This document shows positions 51,675 to 63,871 of a stretch of 64,000 bases of DNA, in pieces; within the stretch, counting starts at the first letter, position 1, and every line of letters starts with the position of its first letter. The DNA is taken from NCBI GenBank assembly GCA_943737045.1, contig CALSFV010000014.1, forward strand, positions 62,001 to 126,000, read 5' to 3'. This stretch comes from Parapristionchus giblindavisi (Eukaryota > Nematoda > Chromadorea > Rhabditida > Diplogasteridae). The position numbers and the translations under genes are program-made. A model generated the notes under the pieces. The model saw only the letters and a list, made by a program, of their open reading frames with translations, made no database searches and had not been told where the DNA came from.

Positions 51675-53921
51675 AAGTGTGTCTCATTCAGAATTTTTTC
51701 CTCTTTCACATAGTATATCACTCGCTGAGTATCATTGACAATTTGACTTGTAACGAACTGTTTTGTACCAGAAACAGAGAGTACTGAAAGATAAATTTAC
51801 ATATTTTCCGTACTGACCACTTTGAAATAGTTTATCTTATTCAGAATATTTCGCTCTTTCATTTTGTATATGACACGATAGGTTTCATTTTCATTTTCAA
51901 ATTTCTCAAGTTATCTTGATCATATCAGAGTAAAAGCTACTTTTGTACTTCGATCATTATAGCAGCAGTAAAATATTACAGATCGACATGACCTGAAGTG
52001 TGTCTCATTCAGAATTTTTTCCCCTTTCACATAGTATATCACTCGCTGAGTATCATTGCCAATTTGACTTGTAACGAACTGTTTTGTACCAAAAAAAGAG
52101 AGTACTGAAAGATAAATTTACATATTGGCCGTACTGACCACTTTGAAATAGTTTATCTTATTCAGAATTTTTCGCTCTTTCATTTGGTATATGACACGAT
52201 AGGTTTCATTTTCATTTACAAATTTCTCAAGTTATCTTGATCATATCAGAGTAAAAGCTACTTTTGTACTTCGATCATTATAGCAGCAGTAAAATATTAC
52301 AGATTGACATGACCTGAAGTGTGTCTCATTCAGAATTTTTTCCTCTTTCACATACTATATCACTTGCTGAGTGTCATTGACAATTTGACTTGTAACGAAC
52401 TGTTTTGTACCAAAAACAGAGAGTACCGAAAGATAAATTTACATATTGGCCGTACTGACCACATTGAAATAGTTTATCTTAGTCAGAATTTTTCGCTCTT
52501 TCATTTGGTATATGACGCGGTAGGTTTCATTTTCATTTTCACATTTCTCAAGTTATCTTGATCATATCAGAGTAAAAGCTACTTTTGTACTTCGATCATT
52601 ATAGCAGCAGTAAAATATTACAGATTGACATGACCTGAAGTGTGTCTCATTCAGAATTTTTTCCTCTTTCACATACTATATCACTTGCTGAGTATCATTG
52701 CCAATTTGACTTGTAACGAACTGTTTTGTACCAAAAACAGAGAGTACTGAAAGGTAAATTTACTTATTGGCCGTACTTACCACTTTGAAATAGTTCATCT
52801 TATTCAGAAGTTTTCGCTCTTTCATTTGGTATATGACACGATAGGTTTCATATTCATTTTCAAATTTCTCACGTTATCTTGATCATATCAGAGTAAAAGC
52901 TACTTTTGTACTTCGATCATTATAGCAGCAGTAAAATATTACAGATCGACATGACCTGAAGTGTGTCTCATTCAGAATTTTTTCCTCTTTCACATACTAT
53001 ATCACTTGCTGAGTGTCATTGACAATTTGACTTGTAACGAACTGTTTTGTACCAAAAACAGAGAGTACCGAAAGATAAATTTACATATTGGCCGTACTGA
53101 CCACATTGAAATAGTTTATCTCATTCAGAATTTTTCGCTCTTTCATTTGGTATATGACACGATAGGTTTCAATTTCATTTTCACATTTCTCAAGTAATCT
53201 TGATCATATCAGAGTAAAAGCTACTTTTGTACTTCGATCATTATAGCAGCAGTAAAATATTACAGATTGACATGACCTGAAGTGTGTCTCATTCAGAATT
53301 TTTTCCTCTTTCACATAGTATATCACTCGCTGAGTATCATTGACAATTTGACTTGTAACGAACTGTTTTGTACCAGAAACAGAGAGTACTGAAAGATAAA
53401 TTTACATATTTTCCGTACTGACCACTTTGAAATAGTTTATCTTATTCAGAATTTTTCGCTCTTTCATTTGGTATATGACACGATAGGTTTCAATTTCATT
53501 TTCACATTTCTCAAGTAATCTTGATCATATCAGAGTAAAAGCTACTTTTGTACTTCGATCATTATAGCAGCAGTAAAATATTACAGATTGACATGACCTG
53601 AAGTGTGTCTCATTCAGAATTTTTTCCTCTTTCACATAGTATATCACTCGCTGAGTATCATTGACAATTTGACTTGTAACGAACTGTTTTGTACCAGAAA
53701 CAGAGAGTACTGAAAGATAAATTTACATATTTTCCGTACTGACCACTTTGAAATAGTTTATCTTATTCAGAATATTTCGCTCTTTCATTTTGTATATGAC
53801 ACGATAGGTTTCATTTTCATTTTCAAATTTCTCAAGTTATCTTGATCATATCAGAGTAAAAGCTACTTTTGTACTTCGATCATTATAGCAGCAGTAAAAT
53901 ATTACAGATCGACATGACCTG
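51675..53921. repeat. O F G M N P O run
   Basis: Monomers start at 51675 (O), 51996 (F), 52317 (G), 52638 (M), 52959 (N), 53280 (P) and 53601 (O). With the preceding M N P at 50712-51674 they complete one 6-monomer unit and begin the next. Compared with 39798-41402 I saw one difference: 'gtactaaaa' at 39798 is 'gtaccaaaa' at 52638. The unit is therefore well homogenised across at least 14 kb. Confidence 0.75.
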
Positions 53922-54242
53922 AAGTGTGTCTCATTCAGAATTTTTTCCCCTTTCACATAGTATATCACTCGCTGAGTATCATTGCCAATTTGACTTGTAA
54001 CGAACTGTTTTGTACCAAAAAAAGAGAGTACTGAAAGATAAATTTACATATTGGCCGTACTGACCACATTGAAATAGTTTATCTTATTCAGAATTTTTCG
54101 CTCTTTCATTTGGTATATGACACGATAGGTTTCATTTTCATTTTCACATTTCTCAAGTTATCTTGATCATATCAGAGTAAAAGCTACTTTTGTACTTCGA
54201 TCATTATAGAAGCAGTCAAATATTACAGATTGACATGACCTG
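53922..54242. repeat. Chimeric monomer F-left / H2-right
   Basis: The left part is F ('cccctttcac', 'aaaaaaagagag', 111t), and the right part is H2 (147a, 'ttttcacatt', 289a, 296c). The switch falls between 54032 (site 111) and 54068 (site 147), a 35-bp interval. It joins the M-N-P-O-F unit on the left to the H2-Q-R-G unit on the right and so marks a recombination junction between two higher-order families. Confidence 0.75.
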
Positions 54243-57200
54243 AAGTGTGTCTCATTCAGAATTTTTTCCTCTTTCACATAGTATATCACTTGCTGAGTGT
54301 CATTGACAATTTGACTTGTAACGAACTGTTTTGTACCAAAAACAGAGAGTACCGAAAGATAAATTTACATATTGGCCGTACTGACCACATTGAAATAGTT
54401 TATCTTATTCAGAATTTTTCGCTCTTTCATTTGGTATATGACACGATAGGTATCATTTTCATTTTCAAATTTCTCAAGTTATCTTGATCATATCAGAGTA
54501 AAAGCTACTTTTGTACTTCGATCATTATAGCAGCAGAAAAATATTACAGATTGACATGACCTGAAGTGTGTCTCATTCAGAATTTTTTCCTCTTTCACAT
54601 AGTATATCACTTGCTGAGTGTCATTGACAATTTGACTTGTAACGAACTGTTTTGTACCAAAAACAGAGAGTACCGAAAGATAAATTTACATATTGGCCGT
54701 ACTGACCACATTGAAATAGTTTATCTTATTCAGAATTTTTCGCTCTTTCATTTGGTATATGACACGATAGGTTTCATTTTCATTTTCACATTTCTCAAGT
54801 TATCTTGATCATATCAGAGTAAAAGCTACTTTTGTACTTCGATCATTATAGCAGCAGTAAAATATTACAGATCGACATGACCTGAAGTGTGTCTCATTCA
54901 GAATTTTTTCCTCTTTCACATACTATATCACTTGCTGAGTGTCATTGACAATTTGACTTGTAACGAACTGTTTTGTACCAAAAACAGAGAATACCGAAAG
55001 ATAAATTTACATATTGGCCGTACTGACCACATTGAAATAGTTTATCTTAGTCAGAATTTTTCGCTCTTTCATTTGGTATATGACGCGGTAGGTTTCATTT
55101 TCATTTTCACATTTCTCAAGTTATCTTGATCATATCAGAGTAAAAGCTACTTTTGTACTTCGATCATTATAGCAGCAGTAAAATATTACAGATCGACATG
55201 ACCTGAAGTGTGTCTCATTCAGAATTTTTTCCTCTTTCACATACTATATCACTTGCTGAGTGTCATTGACAATTTGACTTGTAACGAACTGTTTTGTACC
55301 AAAAACAGAGAGTACCGAAAGATAAATTTACATATTGGCCGTACTGACCACATTGAAATAGTTTATCTTAGTCAGAATTTTTCGCTCTTTCATTTGGTAT
55401 ATGACGCGGTAGGTTTCATTTTCATTTTCACATTTCTCAAGTTATCTTGATCATATCAGAGTAAAAGCTACTTTTGTACTTCGATCATTATAGCAGCAGT
55501 AAAATATTACAGATCGACATGACCTGAAGTGTGTCTCATTCAGAATTTTTTCCTCTTTCACATAGTATATCACTTGCTGAGTGTCATTGACAATTTGACT
55601 TGTAACGAACTGTTTTGTACCAAAAACAGAGAGTACCGAAAGATAAATTTACATATTGGCCGTACTGACCACATTGAAATAGTTTATCTTATTCAGAATT
55701 TTTCGCTCTTTCATTTGGTATATGACACGATAGGTTTCATTTTCATTTTCACATTTCTCAAGTTATCTTGATCATATCAGAGTAAAAGCTACTTTTGTAC
55801 TTCGATCATTATAGAAGCAGTCAAATATTACAGATTGACATGACCTGAAGTGTGTCTCATTCAGAATTTTTTCCTCTTTCACATAGTATATCACTTGCTG
55901 AGTGTCATTGACAATTTGACTTGTAACGAACTGTTTTGTACCAAAAACAGAGAGTACCGAAAGATAAATTTACATATTGGCCGTACTGACCACATTGAAA
56001 TAGTTTATCTTATTCAGAATTTTTCGCTCTTTCATTTGGTATATGACACGATAGGTATCATTTTCATTTTCAAATTTCTCAAGTTATCTTGATCATATCA
56101 GAGTAAAAGCTACTTTTGTACTTCGATCATTATAGCAGCAGAAAAATATTACAGATTGACATGACCTGAAGTGTGTCTCATTCAGAATTTTTTCCTCTTT
56201 CACATAGTATATCACTTGCTGAGTGTCATTGACAATTTGACTTGTAACGAACTGTTTTGTACCAAAAACAGAGAGTACCGAAAGATAAATTTACATATTG
56301 GCCGTACTGACCACATTGAAATAGTTTATCTTATTCAGAATTTTTCGCTCTTTCATTTGGTATATGACACGATAGGTTTCATTTTCATTTTCACATTTCT
56401 CAAGTTATCTTGATCATATCAGAGTAAAAGCTACTTTTGTACTTCGATCATTATAGCAGCAGTAAAATATTACAGATCGACATGACCTGAAGTGTGTCTC
56501 ATTCAGAATTTTTTCCTCTTTCACATACTATATCACTTGCTGAGTGTCATTGACAATTTGACTTGTAACGAACTGTTTTGTACCAAAAACAGAGAATACC
56601 GAAAGATAAATTTACATATTGGCCGTACTGACCACATTGAAATAGTTTATCTTAGTCAGAATTTTTCGCTCTTTCATTTGGTATATGACGCGGTAGGTTT
56701 CATTTTCATTTTCACATTTCTCAAGTTATCTTGATCATATCAGAGTAAAAGCTACTTTTGTACTTCGATCATTATAGCAGCAGTAAAATATTACAGATCG
56801 ACATGACCTGAAGTGTGTCTCATTCAGAATTTTTTCCTCTTTCACATAGTATATCACTTGCTGAGTGTCATTGACAATTTGACTTGTAACGAACTGTTTT
56901 GTACCAAAAACAGAGAGTACCGAAAGATAAATTTACATATTGGCCGTACTGACCACATTGAAATAGTTTATCTTATTCAGAATTTTTCGCTCTTTCATTT
57001 GGTATATGACACGATAGGTTTCATTTTCATTTTCACATTTCTCAAGTTATCTTGATCATATCAGAGTAAAAGCTACTTTTGTACTTCGATCATTATAGAA
57101 GCAGTAAAATATTACAGATTGACATGACCTGAAGTGTGTCTCATTCAGAATTTTTTCCTCTTTCACATAGTATATCACTTGCTGAGTGTCATTGACAATT

Positions 57201-57773
57201 TGACTTGTAACGAACTGTTTTGTACCAAAAACAGAGAGTACCGAAAGATAAATTTACATATTGGCCGTACTGACCACATTGAAATAGTTTATCTTATTCA
57301 GAATTTTTCGCTCTTTCATTTGGTATATGACACGATAGGTATCATTTTCATTTTCAAATTTCTCAAGTTATCTTGATCATATCAGAGTAAAAGCTACTTT
57401 TGTACTTCGATCATTATAGCAGCAGAAAAATATTACAGATTGACATGACCTGAAGTGTGTCTCATTCAGAATTTTTTCCTCTTTCACATAGTATATCACT
57501 TGCTGAGTGTCATTGACAATTTGACTTGTAACGAACTGTTTTGTACCAAAAACAGAGAGTACCGAAAGATAAATTTACATATTGGCCGTACTGACCACAT
57601 TGAAATAGTTTATCTTATTCAGAATTTTTCGCTCTTTCATTTGGTATATGACACGATAGGTTTCATTTTCATTTTCACATTTCTCAAGTTATCTTGATCA
57701 TATCAGAGTAAAAGCTACTTTTGTACTTCGATCATTATAGCAGCAGTAAAATATTACAGATTGACATGACCTG
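53922..57773. repeat. H2-Q-R-G units of 5, 4 and 3 monomers
   Basis: The order is chimera (53922), Q, R, G*, G, then H2 (55527), Q, R, G*, then H2 (56811), Q, R. G* carries the private 'agagaatacc' at 54991 and 56596, exactly 1,605 bp apart. The monomers at 53922 and 55527 share 'gaagcagtcaaat' (289a, 296c), while 56811 has 'gaagcagtaaaat'. The whole block is related to 42366-43649 and 46860-48143 (H2, Q, R, G) but has been amplified separately. Confidence 0.8.
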
Positions 57774-60700
57774 AAGTGTGTCTCATTCAGAATTTTTTCC
57801 TCTTTCACATACATATCACTAGCTGAGTGTCATTGACAATTTGACTTGTAACGAACTGTTTTGTACCAAAAACAGAGAGTACCGAAAGATAAATTTACAT
57901 ATTGGCCGTACTGACCACATTGAAATAGTTTATCTTAGTCAGAATTTTTCGCTCTTTCATTTGGTATATGACGCGGTAGGTTTCATTTTCATTTTCACAT
58001 TTCTCAAGTTATCTTGATCATATCAGAGTAAAAGCTACTTTTGTACTTCGATCATTATAGCAGCAGTAAAATATTACAGATCGACATGACCTGAAGTGTG
58101 TCTCATTCAGAATTTTTTCCTCTTTCACATAGTATATCACTTGCTGAGTGTCATTGACAATTTGACTTGTAACGAACTGTTTTGTACCAAAAACAGAGAG
58201 TACCGAAAGATAAATTTACATATTGGCCGTACTGACCACATTGAAATAGCTTATCTTATTCAGAATTTTTCGCTCTTTCGTTTGGTATATGACACGATAG
58301 GTTTCATTTTCATTTTCACATTTCTCAAGTTATCTTGATCATATCAGAGTAAAAGCTACTTTTCTACTTCGATCATTATAGCAGCAGTAAAATATTACAG
58401 ATTGACATGACCTGAAGTGTGTCTCATTCAGAATTTTTTCCTCTTTCACATACTATATCACTTGCTGAGTGTCATTGACAATTTGACTTGTAACGAACTG
58501 TTTTGTACCAAAATCAGAGAGTACCGAAAGATAAATTTACATATTGGCCGTACTGACCACATTGAAATAGTTTATCTTAGTCAGAATTTTTCGCTCTTTC
58601 ATTTGGTATATGACGCGGTAGGTTTCATTTTCATTTTCACATTTCTCAAGTTATCTTGATCATATCAGAGTAAAAGCTACTTTTGTACTTCGATCATTAT
58701 AGCAGCAGTAAAATATTACAGATCGACATGACCTGAAGTGTGTCTCATTCAGAATTTTTTCCTCTTTCACATAGTATATCACTTGCTGAGTGTCATTGAC
58801 AATTTGACTTGTAACGAACTGTTTTGTACCAAAAACAGAGAGTACCGAAAGATAAATTTACATATTGGCCGTACTGACCACATTGAAATAGCTTATCTTA
58901 TTCAGAATTTTTCGCTCTTTCGTTTGGTATATGACACGATAGGTTTCATTTTCATTTTCACATTTCTCAAGTTATCTTGATCATATCAGAGTAAAAGCTA
59001 CTTTTGTACTTCGATCATTATAGCTGCAGTAAAATATTACAGATTGACATGACCTGAAGTGTGTCTCATTCAGAATTTTTTCCTCTTTCACATACTATAT
59101 CACTTGCTGAGTGTCATTGACAATTTGACTTGTAACGAACTGTTTTGTACCAAAAACAGAGAGTACCGAAAGATAAATTTACATATTGGCCGTACTGACC
59201 ACATTGAAATAGTTTATCTTATTAAGAATTTTTCGCTCTTTCATTTGGTATATGACATGATAGGTTTCATTTTCATTTTCACATTTCACAAGTTATCTTG
59301 ATCATATCAGAGTAAAAGCTACTTTTGTACTTCGATCATTATAGAAGCAGTAAAATATTACAGATTGACATGACCTGAAGTGTGTCTCATTCAGAATTTT
59401 TTCCTCTTTCACATAGTATATCACTTGCTGAGTGTCATTGACAATTTGACTTGTAACGAACTGTTTTGTACCAAAAACAGAGAGTACCGAAAGATAAATT
59501 TACATATTGGCCGTACTGACCACATTGAAATAGTTTATCTTATTCAGAATTTTTCGCTCTTTCATTTGGTATATGACACGATAGGTATCATTTTCATTTT
59601 CAAATTTCTCAAGTTATCTTGATCATATCAGAGTAAAAGCTACTTTTGTACTTCGATCATTATAGCAGCAGTAAAATATTACAGATCGACCTGACCTGAA
59701 GTGTGTCTCATTCAGAATTTTTTCCTCTTTCACATACTATATCACTTGCTGAGCGTCATTGACAATTTGAATTGTAACGAACTGTTTTGTACCAGAAACA
59801 GAGAGTACTGAAAGATAAATTTACATAATGGCCGTACTGACCACTTTGAAATAGTTTATCTTATTCAGAATTTTTCGCTCTTTCATTTGGTATATGACAC
59901 GATAGGTTTCATTTTCATTTTCACATTTCTCAAGTTATCTTGATCATATCAGAGTAAAAGCTACTTTTGTACTTCGATCATTATAGCAGCAGTAAAATAT
60001 TACAGATTGACATGACCTGAAGTGTGTCTCATTCAGAATTTTTTCCTCTTTCACATACTATATCACTTGCTGAGTGTCATTGACAATTTGACTTGTAACG
60101 AACTGTTTTGTACCAAAAACAGAGAGTACCGAAAGATAAATTTACATATTGGCCGTACTGACCACATTGAAATAGTTTATCTTATTCAGAATTTTTCGCT
60201 CTTTCATTTGGTATATGACACGATAGGTTTCATTTTCATTTTCACATTTCACAAGTTATCTTGATCATATCAGAGTAAAAGCTACTTTTGTACTTCGATC
60301 ATTATAGCAGCAGTAAAATATTACAGATTGACATGACCTGAAGTGTGTCTCATTCAGAATTTTTTCCTCTTTCACATAGTATATCACTTGCTGAGTGTCA
60401 TTGACAATTTGACTTGTAACGAACTGTTTTGTACCAAAAACAGAGAGTACCGAAAGATAAATTTACATATTGGCCGTACTGACCACATTGAAATAGTTTA
60501 TCTTATTCAGAATTTTTCGCTCTTTCATTTGGTATATGACACGATAGGTTTCATTTTCATTTTCACATTTCTCAAGTTATCTTGATCATATCAGAGTAAA
60601 AGCTACTTTTGTACTTCGATCATTATAGCAGCAGAAAAATATTACAGATTGACATGACCTGAAGTGTGTCTCATTCAGAATTTTTTCCTCTTTCACATAG

Positions 60701-63550
60701 TATATCACTTGCTGAGTGTCATTGACAATTTGACTTGTAACGAACTGTTTTGTACCAAAAACAGAGAGTACCGAAAGATAAATTTACATATTGGCCGTAC
60801 TGACCACATTGAAATAGTTTATCTTATTCAGAATTTTTCGCTCTTTCATTTGGTATATGACACGATAGGTTTCATTTTCATTTTCACATTTCTCAAGTTA
60901 TCTTGATCATATCAGAGTAAAAGCTACTTTTGTACTTCGATCATTATAGCAGCAGTAAAATATTACAGATTGACATGACCTGAAGTGTGTCTCATTCAGA
61001 ATTTTTTCCTCTTTCACATACTATATCACTAGCTGAGCGTCATTGACAATTTGAATTGTAACGAACTGTTTTGTACCAGAAACAGAGAGTACTGAAAGAT
61101 AAATTTACATAATGGCCGTACTGACCACTTTGAAATAGTTTATCTTATTCAGAATTTTTCGCTCTTTCATTTGGTATATGACACGATAGGTTTCATTTTC
61201 ATTTTCACATTTCTCAAGTTATCTTGATCATATCAGAGTAAAAGCTACTTTTGTACTTCGATCATTATAGCAGCAGTAAAATATTACAGATTGACATGAC
61301 CTGAAGTGTGTCTCATTCAGAATTTTTTCCTCTTTCACATACTATATCACTTGCTGAGTGTCATTGACAATTTGACTTGTAACGAACTGTTTTGTACCAA
61401 AAACAGAGAGTACCGAAAGATAAATTTACATATTGGCCGTACTGACCACTTTGAACTAGTTTATCTTATTCAGAATTTTTCGCTCTTTCATTTGGTATAT
61501 GACACGACAGGTTTCATTTTCATTTTCAAATTTCTTAAGTTATCTTGATCATATCAGAGTAAAAGCTACTTTTGTACTTCGATCATTATAGCAGCAGTAA
61601 AATATTACAGATTGACATGACCTGAAGTGTGTCTCATTCAGAATTTTTTCCTCTTTCACATACTATATCACTTGCTGAGTGTCATTGACAATTTGACTTG
61701 TAACGAACTGTTTTGTACCAAAAACAGAGAGTACCGAAAGATAAATTTACATATTGGCCGTACTGACCACATTGAAATAGTTTATCTTATTCAGAATTTT
61801 TCGCTCTTTCATTTGGTATATGACACGATAGGTTTCATTTTCATTTTCACATTTCACAAGTTATCTTGATCATATCAGAGTAAAAGCTACTTTTGTACTT
61901 CGATCATTATAGCAGCAGTAAAATATTACAGATTGACATGACCTGAAGTGTGTCTCATTCAGAATTTTTTCCTCTTTCACATAGTATATCACTTGCTGAG
62001 TGTCATTGACAATTTGACTTGTAACGAACTGTTTTGTACCAAAAACAGAGAGTACCGAAAGATAAATTTACATATTGGCCGTACTGACCACATTGAAATA
62101 GTTTATCTTATTCAGAATTTTTCGCTCTTTCATTTGGTATATGACACGATAGGTTTCATTTTCATTTTCACATTTCTCAAGTTATCTTGATCATATCTTA
62201 GTAAAAGCTACTTTTGTACTTCGATCATTATAGCAGCAGAAAAATATTACAGATTGACATGACCTGAAGTGTGTCTCATTCAGAATTTTTTCCTCTTTCA
62301 CATAGTATATCACTTGCTGAGTGTCATTGACAATTTGACTTGTAACGAACTGTTTTGTACCAAAAACAGAGAGTACCGAAAGATAAATTTACATATTGGC
62401 CGTACTGACCACATTGAAATAGTTTATCTTATTCAGAATTTTTCGCTCTTTCATTTGGTATATGACACGATAGGTTTCATTTTCATTTTCACATTTCTCA
62501 AGTTATCTTGATCATATCAGAGTAAAAGCTACTTTTGTACTTCGATCATTATAGCAGCAGTAAAATATTACAGATTGACATGACCTGAAGTGTGTCTCAT
62601 TCAGAATTTTTTCCTCTTTCACATAGTATATCACGCGCTGACTATCATTGCCAAGTTGACTTGTAACGAACTGTTTTGTACCAAAAACAGAGAGTACTGA
62701 AAGATAAATTTACATATTGGCCGTACTGACCACTTCGAAATAGTTTTTCTTATTCAGAATTTTTCGCTCTTTCATTTGGTATATGACACGATAGGTTTCA
62801 TTTTCATTTTCACATTTCTCAAGTTATCTTGATCATATCAGAGTAAAAGCTACTTTTGTACTTCGATCATTATAGCAGCAGTAAAATATTACAGATTGAC
62901 ATGACCTGAAGTGTGTCTCATTCAGAATTTTTTCCTCTTTCACATACTATATCACTAGCTGAGTGTCATTGACAATTTGACTTGTAACGAACTGTTTTGT
63001 ACCAAAAACAGAGAGTACCGAAAGATAAATTTACATATTGGCCGTACTGACCACATTGAAATAGTTTATCTTAGTCAGAATTTTTCGCTCTTTCATTTGG
63101 TATATGACGCGGTAGGTTTCATTTTCATTTTCACATTTCTCAAGTTATCTTGATCATATCAGAGTAAAAGCTACTTTTGTACTTCGATCATTATAGCAGC
63201 AGTAAAATATTACAGATCGACATGACCTGAAGTGTGTCTCATTCAGAATTTTTTCCTCTTTCACATAGTATATCACTTGCTGAGTGTCATTGACAATTTG
63301 ACTTATAACGAACTGTTTTGTACCAAAAACAGAGAGTACCGAAAGATAAATTTACATATTGGCCGTACTGACCACATTGAAATAGCTTATCTTATTCAGA
63401 ATTTTTCGCTCTTTCATTTGGTATATGACACGATAGGTTTCATTTTCATTTTCACATTTCTCAAGTTATCTTGATCATATCAGAGTAAAAGCTACTTTTG
63501 TACTTCGATCATTATAGCAGCAGTAAAATATTACAGATTGACATGAGCTG
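57774..63550. repeat. Zone V: irregular right part of the array
   Basis: Eighteen monomers show weaker order and more private changes. The one at 57774 is 320 bp because 'catactatatcac' has lost one T. Monomers at 58094 and 58736 share 'tagcttatc' and 'ctttcgtttgg'. Those at 59699 and 60983 share 'gagcgtc', 'ttgaattgtaac' and 'cataatggcc' (spacing 1,284 bp). Those at 59057, 60020 and 61625 share 'catttcacaag'. The monomer at 61304 joins an E/G-like left part (111c) to a B-like right part (153c, 205c, 233t). No non-repeat DNA is present. Confidence 0.75.
62588..62908. repeat. Most divergent monomer seen
   Basis: It carries several substitutions not seen elsewhere: 'cacgcgctgactatc', 'ccaagttgac' (inside the usually quiet block 66-93), 'cacttcgaaatag' and 'gtttttctt'. 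Neighbouring monomers lack them. It looks like a copy that has escaped recent homogenisation, as expected toward an array edge or a slowly exchanging patch. Confidence 0.65.
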
Positions 63551-63871
63551 AAGTGTGTCTCATTCAGAATTTTTTCCTCTTTCACATAGTATATCACTCG
63601 CTGAGTATCATTGACAATTTGACTTGTAACGAACTGTTTTGTACCAAGAACATAGAGTACTGAAAGATAAATTTACATATTGGCCGTACTGACCACTTTG
63701 AACTAGTTTATCTTATTCAGAATTTTTCGCTCTTTCATTTGGTATATGACACGACAGGTTTCATTTTCATTTTCAAATTTCTTAAGTTATCTTGATCATA
63801 TCAGAGTAAAAGCTACTTTTGTACTTCGATCATTATAGCAGCAGTAAAATATTACAGATTGACATGACCTG
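63551..63871. repeat. B-type monomer at the right end
   Basis: It carries the full B set: 'ccaagaaca' (98g), 153c, 205c and 233t, plus a private 'acatagag'. Complete B monomers are otherwise found only at 322-3852. The preceding junction is 'acatgagctgaag' instead of 'acatgacctgaag'. The presence of one subfamily at both ends of the window suggests an old subfamily displaced from the middle or long-range exchange. Confidence 0.75.

Noticed and set aside
58273..58292. CENP-B box candidate at 'ctttcgtttggtatatg'
   Set aside because: It has TTCG but lacks the required A and the CGGG part of the core, and this form exists in only two monomers.
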